Shown: positions 56,785 through 64,000 of the stretch, piece by piece | Layout of the letters: each line of letters begins with the position of its first letter | How positions within the stretch are numbered: the first letter of the stretch is position 1 | Origin: Castanea sativa | Lineage: Eukaryota; Streptophyta; Magnoliopsida; Fagales; Fagaceae | NCBI RefSeq assembly: GCF_040712315.1 | Contig: NC_134020.1 | Location: 37,874,751-37,938,750, forward strand | Direction of reading: 5' to 3' | Length of the DNA stretch: 64,000 nucleotides | The notes under the pieces: model-generated | What the model was told of the DNA's origin: nothing | The model's input: the letters and a program-made list of their open reading frames with translations, nothing else | Database searches by the model: none | Translations under genes and position numbers: made by a program

Positions 56785-57410
56785 TGTGTGTGTGTGTGTG
56801 TGTGTATAGGGGTGGCAAAATTGGACACAACCCGCAAACCCGACACGACTCGACATGAAATTAGCAGGTTATGGGTTAAGGCTTGATGGGTTCGTGTCAT
56901 ATTCGGGTTGACACGATGAACCCGTTTGATAAACGGGTTGGGTTAGGGTTCAACCTATAGAACCCGTTTGACCCGTCTGACCCGTTTAATTAAATGAAAT
57001 TTTACTAATATACCATTTAAACTATAGGTATATAAACTTATTAGTTGTTGTAGTTTATTTTCTTCGACGTATAGTGATTGATTATTTATGATATTGAGAT
57101 ATGCTTTAGTTTTGAATGATTATTTGTGATATAATTACTCATTAGTTCTAAAATTTATATTTAAAATATTTATTTGCTTGTTTTTCCATAAATGTTTTTC
57201 TTCATTTTGATAAAATCAGATAAACAGGTCGACACGACTGACCCGTTTAATAAATGGGTTGTGTTAGGGTTGAAAAATCTTGACCCGTTTAATAAACATG
57301 TCGAGTTAGTGTTAACCCATATAGTCGAATATGTATGAGTTAACACGACACGAACCTGACACGCGAACACGAATTGCCACTCCTATGTGTGTGTGTGTGT
57401 GTGTGTGTAT
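56785..57410. repeat. (TG)n microsatellite split by an insertion
   Basis: TG units at 56785-56805 and again at 57386-57410 flank the nested element, so the tract was probably continuous before insertion. Confidence 0.85.
56807..57385. mobile_element. Nested TIR element with 'acccgttt' repeats (579 bp)
   Basis: Ends TAGGGGTGGCAAAATTGG and (reverse complement) TAGGAGTGGCAATTCGTG. The interior begins with dense 'gacccgttt', 'acgggttg' and 'gacacgac' words and ends with similar words in opposite sense. Because it sits in a TG tract, the target duplication is ambiguous and the superfamily uncertain. The 5' TAGGGGTG is shared with the GC-rich hAT at 42470. Confidence 0.72.
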
Positions 57411-57766
57411 GTGAACGTTTCTGTCCATATATATGAGCAAGATGAGTGGTGGAGATCATGAAAATTTGACAACTAATTTTGATTGTATCTATTGTCAAAA
57501 ATTTAGTATGAAAACCAAATTCATTATTGGTTTTTTTTTTTATATTGATTACATTAGTTGGTTTACATAATACACATGTTTTAAATTACACAAGAAATAT
57601 AAAAATAAAAAATAAAAATTTGCATACCAAACACCAGAAAACATTCTCAAACTCATTTTTAAGGTCATTACTAAGCACTAAAAAATGATATAGTTTTCCA
57701 GAAAATACTCTTTGGAAAATGAACCATTTTCCAGAAAACGCTAATGCTAAAACAAACAGAGTGTCA

Positions 57767-58112
57767 TAGGAAAATTACATAATAATTTTATAACCATATG
57801 AAGCGCCTCTCCTACTAGATATCCAATATCATCTTTTTATTTCTTTCTCTTCGTCCCGTCACTGCAAGTGGGAATCACAGACAGAACCATATGCTTTCTT
57901 TCCATCACGCATGGTCTCCCTTTTTATGACATTTGTTTATTGAGGAATGCATAGAAGTGGTCTCAAAAAGAAAAGTTTCTTGCACCTTACCATGTGTCTA
58001 ATTCCTATTTGCTCTCTATTAGGTTGCTATAGAAATTGCCATTTTTAATGGGTGTATCATTTAAAGAGATATAAGAGAAGGGTAAATGGATGGGGTACAG
58101 CAAGGAATGTGT
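57767..58112. other. Intergenic DNA
   Basis: No feature recognised. Confidence 0.5.
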
Positions 58113-59270
58113 TGTTAGGATTAGCTAGCATCCTAGAACCTAATTGATTTAGTGCCCTAAAATCCAATTATTTGTGAATTAGATATGGAAATAAGTTTTG
58201 CATACGAAAAAATATAAATCATAAGTCATTGTAAACTCAAAATATTTTAGTTCATAGTCTATAATGAGATTGTGCATCTTATCTATTTAGATTATAACAT
58301 ATTAATTTTGATGATCCATCTTAATTATGAAAGCAAAGACTTCTAATTGATATGTTAGTGTATTTAAGATACACTGAATTAGACCACTATAAGATGTTAT
58401 TCTACTAACTGCAATCATTTGAAAAAACAATCTCATAACTACTATGCGCATCAACTCTAAATCCTAAGAGGATGGTGAACTCAAGCATGAATTGTTTATT
58501 GTTTTGATTTATGCCGGAGTGAGATCTCAATAGCTCAATATGTAAGGTAATCACATGTAGTATTGTGAAAACACTATTTCTCAAGAAAGAACCCATAATC
58601 TCGTTTTGAGACTTGAAACATCCCTTTGAGATAGGTTTAATACGAACAGATTATTCATAGTGTTAGATCCAACCATTTTAATAAGTAGTTACTAAATTTT
58701 ATATTTCATAAATCTAGATTTCAAGAATATAATAACAATCATGAGATTAAATTAGGACCCAATGACTTAAGATGTAATAATTTACAAAGTGACAGTATTT
58801 TATAATTTTGTTTCACTATGGGTTAAAATCAATTTAATAAAGTCTTGAGAGTGCAGCCATATTTTTATAATGCAATAAAATATGGTTAGCAATAACTCTA
58901 GGCTTGTAATGAGATATCAAGAGACCCAATGCCCATTGAAGCTAGGGTATTATTTTTTCCTTTAATCTCATCTCAAGCCGCATATACTAAAGCCCATCGT
59001 GGACTAGCAATATATTATTGAGAGTCTCTATGTGTTATAAGTATTAAATAATATAAAGGAGAAAAAACCTACGTGGAGCTACACGCCTACTAAAAGGAGA
59101 AGAAAAGAGCTTTCTCTATCTTGTAGAGTGCAGGGTTATTAATATCTCAACAAGGAAAGCCCACACTCTTGACCAACCTCATGGTCATTAAGGTGAAGAT
59201 CAAGGAGATCTCAAGATCAAAGTTGCTAGAATTTTATTTTTATTTAAGGTTTATTGCATCAAGGTAAGTT
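58113..59270 (+). repeat. Possible LTR-derived segment
   Basis: Begins TGTTAGGATTAGCTAGCATC, a typical LTR-like start. It ends in a leader-like region ('ggagatctcaagatcaaagttgc...gcatcaaggtaagttttc') resembling retroelement 5' leaders. No TATA, partner LTR or duplication was confirmed, so this is tentative. Confidence 0.3.
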
Positions 59271-59559
59271 TTCTTTGAACCCTAATTGAAAATTCAAAGA
59301 TAGTATGTGTTCTTATGTCATAAGAACAAGATACATATTTTTCCTCCTTTCCGTATGATATGCATAATAAGATGCATACAAATTTTCAATATGTGTGTGC
59401 ATGCGTGTGGAAAGGGCGGGGGCGGGTGGGGGGTTGTGTGTAACTTTTATTAGTGTTACATCACCAAATAACTTTCTTATATATGGAGGTATTTTTTGAG
59501 AAGCTCACAACTTCTTATATGCTCCACATATACTATTAAAATAATCAGATGTTAACAAT
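59271..59559. other. Intergenic DNA
   Basis: A short G-rich stretch at about 59411-59440. No gene. Confidence 0.5.
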
Positions 59560-59697
59560 TAGGGGTGTAACCAGGAATGTTCGCTTGGAGGGCCGAGTTA
59601 TAGTGTTGATACAAAATTATAATTCATAAATCTATTGAAAATTCTGCTTTTATTTTAAGCATTATCAACCCATCATTATTCATATTATTAAAATTTT

Positions 59698-59741
<44 letters not shown>

Positions 59742-60347
59742 TTTTAATGAATTATTTGGCACCTAATTTCAAACCCAAAAAAATAAATTTATGATATACT
59801 AACTAAAAGAGAAATGTAATATAGTAATATACTATCATATAACTATAGAAAAAATGAACAACTCTGCCTTAATAAACAAAGCATATTCTTAAAAATCTAA
59901 ACACCAATACAAACTTTGATGGTTTTGTTTGACTATGTTGAGAATATTGGGATGAGATGAATTGATAAGAAATAAACAATGAGTTGGCAACACTATAGAG
60001 GAAAACAAGCAAAAGCACTTGTAGTCTGTAGTTTCCTTGTCAGGGAGAAAAGTAAAGTCATGTTTTGAAATGTTTAATAGGTTAACATCTATACTATTTG
60101 GAGAGAGTAGCTATTGACTATTAGATTAATTACAAGTGTTTGGACAATTGAAGGGGTCAAGTATTTTTTTATTTGAGGACAAGTTTCTTTAAACTATTGG
60201 ACTAGTACAACTTTGAGAAACAAATGGAGGGCTAGTTATAATTTTTTAGTGTACCCATATCATTTTGCCATGTATACTACAGAAGAAATTTTAAATTTTG
60301 GAGGGATCATCCCCCGCCCCCAAAGGAGCTATGTGGCTCTGCCCCTG
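59560..60347. mobile_element. Non-autonomous hAT-like element (788 bp)
   Basis: The left end TAGGGGTGTAACCAGGAATG and right end, reverse-complemented CAGGGGCAGAGCCACATAG, match the CAGGGGCGGAGCCA consensus of the hAT at 21.0 kb; the subterminal 'ggagggatcatcccccgccccc' is also typical. The flanks (TTAACAAT and TTAAATCT) agree at only 5 of 8 positions. It includes a (TA)n tract (59700-59738). No transposase. Confidence 0.6.
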
Positions 60348-63300
60348 TTAAATCTCATATTAAAAATATATTTAAACTTAAGAAATTTTATACTTTAAGA
60401 TTATAAGTAGAACATGAGTTAACACATTAGAGTGTAAATAATATCTACTTAATATGAAATTTGGCAAGTTATCTATCTTTAAACATTCCATTAGAAAATT
60501 ACAAAGCCGTGATTTCTTTAAATGAAAAAAAAATTAAAAATTGGATGTAAAAAAAATTATAAACAAAACATATTAATAATAATTATAATTATCAAATTCC
60601 ATATATAAAAAATAAATAAAAGAGATAAAAAAATACTTTGTTAAATATTTTCTTGCATTGCACGAGTTAGTGCTTCTAACTATTTTAATACATTTACAAA
60701 GAGACCTCAAAGTATTTCTTGGTTAACCACTTCTCGATTTGAAAAAACAAAACAAGTAAAACTACTAATAAAATAAGCACAGGAAAGTTCCCAAACTCAA
60801 ATACACATGTCGATTCTTTCTTGGTGAAGAATTAGGCAAGTCGAAGGTCCTCTAAAATTGAAAAAAAGAAGTTATTTTTAGTGAACAAATATAGAGGCTT
60901 GAAGATTTTAACCAAAATGGAAAATGAAATCAAACTATGTACGGACACTTTGTTTAAAATTATATATATTCACTTGGACTATAATCTCCCCCTCCCCCCC
61001 CCCCCCCCCAACGAATAAATTATCATGATCATTCTTTAGAAATAAAATAAAATAACAATATGGCTTACCTTCGTCTCAAAAAAATTAATAAATATATAGA
61101 TAACAATCTATATATTATATTATATGTTTCTTTTTCTTCTTTTTTTTATTTAACCTTTCCACGCAAATAAAAATCTCTCAACTGTAGTATGCAGATGTGT
61201 TTAATTTTTTTTGTTTTTTTCACTAGAAAAAATGTATTCTTTCAAAATGTAATAGCAATAATGGAGCATTGTAAAGTATGAACAAATTTTTTTGTGAAAT
61301 CTAATAAAAAAAGATAAAATAAAACTAGAAAAATTGTAATGATGGGTTGAAAAATTGTCAATATTGTGGTGGGGTCATGGGCAAAAGTGCAGTCAATGTA
61401 GTGCCGTTGTTGTGCGGGTAGTGGTTGTAGTGGTGGTATGGTTGCTTTTTTTTTTTTGGTCAATGCAAAGTCGTCGTGTTTAATTAGGAATTGCTAATCA
61501 CATTTTTCCCCCCTTAATTAAAGTTTGTAACTTATTAAGTTATTATTACTTTAACTTAAACTAGATAGTGATTTTTGAGTGAATTCAGTCTACAACTCAA
61601 TCTTAGTATTCCCAAAATAAACTAATCCTAGCTAGTTAATCGAAATCGAATCCTACTCATAGTTTTTTTTCAAAGTTCAAACAAAATGGCTGAAGTATTG
61701 TTCCATTGTCTTTTCAGGTTTTGACGCTCAAACAAGGATATGGGAATTGTTGCTAAAGGCAAAGAAAAATTGTATATAATTCTGAAGGCCATTGAAACTC
61801 TCCCTCATATCCCTAACCCTAACCCAATAGTAGGTCAAACACTATCCACTATTTTTAAACCTTTTTATGGGTAAAAGAAAACTCAAGAAAAGTTGCATAT
61901 GGGTCTTCTTTTTTCTCTTTGTTTTCTTAAAAACAAAGTTGCAAATGGTCAATTTAGCTTTCCTTTTCCAACAATTGGGTCCATTAGTAGTAATGCATTC
62001 TAATCCAATGCCTTTATAACTAAACAAAGATAATTGCATATGATGACGGAATCCTAAGGAATAATTAAAGGATAGCAATGATATTAATTATGACCAAATG
62101 CTGATCACTAAGTGCTACAAGCCTACATGTTGGTTGGCTATTAATGCAGTAAATTATACCAATGCATGGGGCTAGTATGTCTTTAAGAGAAAAGAAAAAG
62201 GAAAGTAGGGTGAGTTTGGTCGTCCAAATTTTTTTTTGAAATAGAGTTTGGTCCAAATTGATTGGTTACTACCCTACACAATGATGATGCATACTTTATG
62301 TTGAAGAACTTAATTAATGTTCAAATTTCGTGATCCATGGCCATAGTAATAATAATATAATAACTTTTCAAAGTAAAATTCTGATTCCTTGGTAATCATT
62401 TTATATTTCAATGAGTCAACTCCGAATCGATCCATCCCTTAGAGTGGGCTACCTATATATGTACGTACAAATAAACAATTTCATCATATATCGATTCCTT
62501 TATTTTTCAATCTCTATTTCTATCCTTTTCATGTATTTTTATGTTCCAATTGATTTCATATTAGCTCGTTAATTAGTTGACTCACACAATCAAATTCCTG
62601 TTGACTTATAGAAGGTGTAAGACAATTGTAATTCAATTTTTTAGCGGAACATTGTGAATCATGTTGTACGAGTTATGATTTTTTTCTTTCTTTCTTTTTT
62701 TATAAATACATAAGATAAAATTTTAATTTATAGCATCCACTTTATAATGATTATTTTTTCTCATCAAGCCAAAATATATATTGGTTAGTTAATGGTATAT
62801 ATCCAAAAGAGCCTAATTTTTGGATACATAGCACAAGGTTTTAACTTACACTAATTTTTCAATGTAAGATTAACCCACTATTTTTTTTTTTTGAAAATAT
62901 TAAATATTTTAACATATACCTACAAAGAAAGAAAGAATAAAGTTTTAAAGAAAGTACTAACAGTAATGTATATCCAAAACCCACAACTTATGATTTTCTA
63001 TACAACCCGAACTAATATTTTGGAAGACCACAACAAAGCTGCATCATATTTTTTTGGGTATAAATACCTTCTCATTTGACTAGATATATTTAGTTTAACT
63101 AGTAACAATTAATATTGTTTCTCAAAAAAAAATATAGTAATAATATTCTAACTTTTAATTTTTTTTTTAAACTAGTAATAATATAATATATCCTTTTTTC
63201 CGGCTGTGCTAATCAAAATTTTCATTTTTTTTTTTTTTTTTTTTTTGAGGAAGATCAAAATTTTAAAATTGGGATAACCAAGTAGAAGAAAATGAAAAGG

Positions 63301-63890
63301 GGCAAAGATATTGATGGAGAAGGTCTAGAAAAGCATAGAAGGCCTAAACTAACTTAAATTAATGTTTCGTAAAAAAATAAAAATAAAAACTTAAATTAAT
63401 GTGTCTTCCACTATCTTCGAATTATCTTTCTCTGATATTCCATTTTCAAGTAAATTCTCCGATGAAGCGTCAATCTTCTCCCCTTTATATCTATTTATTT
63501 ATTGTATTAGAAAAGCATCAGAATGAAACTGTCATCATCCGGTCACAGCGTCTTTTTTTGTCCTGAATATTTGTCCCATACGTTCTCAAAAGAGCGCCCA
63601 TGAAATCCTTCCAATCACTCTCCGGTTTGGATTCCCAATTATGAATTTAATTAATCAAACTCATTCTCCATTGTATTACTAAAGAAATATTGGTAATAAG
63701 AATGTATTACAAATTTTACTAAATAAATTAAACTTTACACATATGTGTCTAGTTTGAAATACAAAACAAAAGAAAAAATTTTCTCAAAAAAAGAAAAAGA
63801 AAAAACCCAGAGAAATATGGAGCATAGATTCACATCGCCAAGCACATTTGTAGCGTCTCTAATATTGGTGACAACTTGCTTGAAAGGGTT
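60348..63890. other. AT-rich intergenic DNA with a poly(C) run
   Basis: No gene over 3.5 kb. A C-run (60988-61009, 16 uninterrupted C after CCCCCT) stands out. Several A/T homopolymers follow. Short open frames (for example 61242-61463 and 61842-62078) have no domain. Confidence 0.5.
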
Positions 63891-63897
63891 AAATAGC

Positions 63898-63979
63898 AAA
63901 ATTTGTGGCGTCCCAAATATCACTCTAACACCAATCACAAAATTTGCGGTGTCCCAAATATCACTCTAACACCAATCAT
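63898..63979. repeat. 41-bp tandem repeat, two copies
   Basis: 'aaaatttg.gg.gtcccaaatatcactctaacaccaatca' occurs twice in direct succession with two or three differences. It lies at the right edge, so further units may exist outside the window. Confidence 0.9.
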
Positions 63980-64000
63980 ATTCAGTGCCTTTTTGTATAG

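Larger units (their letters stand above)
55888..57763. mobile_element. Harbinger/Tourist-type element, copy 2, enlarged by internal sequence (1876 bp)
   Basis: TIRs CGCTCTGTTTGTTTTGC and (reverse complement) CACTCTGTTTGTTTTAGC, flanked by TTA (55885-55887) and TCA (57764-57766), a one-mismatch duplication. Subterminal words 'ttttcagtgtttggtagcac' and 'aaatgatatagttttccagaaaat' match the 327-bp relative at 36199. The extra length includes a pyrimidine-rich tract (56090-56220) and a nested element in a (TG)n tract. Confidence 0.7.

Noticed and set aside
61808..61830. Telomere-like 'ccctaaccctaaccc'
   Set aside because: Only about two and a half units, and the plant repeat is CCCTAAA; chance is likely.
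63735..63969. 67- and 74-codon frames at the right edge as a gene end
   Set aside because: They include a 41-bp tandem repeat and no known domain; a partial gene beyond the edge cannot be shown.

Overview
The window reads as nuclear DNA of a woody eudicot, plausibly a rosid tree. The base composition is strongly AT-rich, there are no operons, the only two intact genes are intronless plant U-box E3 ligases, and almost everything else is plant transposable-element debris (Ty3/gypsy, Ty1/copia, L1-type LINE, tRNA-derived SINE, hAT, PIF/Harbinger and Mutator-type elements). The species is inferred only loosely; an oak or other Fagales genome would fit but is not proven by the sequence.

Layout. 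1-3671: 5' part of a decayed Ty3/gypsy element on the minus strand (LTR, primer site, gag, protease, start of RT), running off the left edge. 4.3-9.0 kb: a small hAT, a 1.16-kb Harbinger-like element and a Mutator-like MITE. 9.46-10.70 kb: PUB24-like gene (+). 11.2-11.8 kb: GC-rich non-autonomous hAT. 12.5-13.7 kb: eroded LINE (+). 14.8-17.4 kb: second LINE (-) split by a hAT deletion derivative. 17.4-19.5 kb: CACTA-like repeats, a MITE and a solo copia-type LTR. 21.0-24.2 kb: complete but dead hAT with a TTF-type zinc-finger transposase. 24.6 kb: SINE. 26.2-27.1 kb: another hAT-sized element. 28.0-33.8 kb: complete but dead Ty1/copia element. 34.4-38.4 kb: LTR-like segments, MITEs and SINE-like repeats. 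38.54-39.75 kb: PUB22/23-like gene (-). 40.8-43.1 kb: MITEs in a tandem duplication, an LTR-like segment and a second GC-rich hAT. 43-64 kb: gene-poor AT-rich DNA with LINE and SINE relics, nested MITEs, a near-perfect 176-bp duplication, microsatellites and long G or C runs.

The two genes converge across 28 kb of repeats. In Arabidopsis, PUB22, PUB23 and PUB24 act together as negative regulators of pattern-triggered immunity, so the pair may be functionally linked. Both have W-box cores upstream.

The main structural result is that many insertions can be resolved to the base. Several have perfect target-site duplications, and three (hAT at 21.0 kb, copia at 28.0 kb, Tourist-like MITE at 41.2 kb) lie in the left copy of a local tandem duplication whose right copy keeps the empty site. 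I found no convincing new gene system, no CRISPR array, and no recognisable rRNA, tRNA or microRNA gene.
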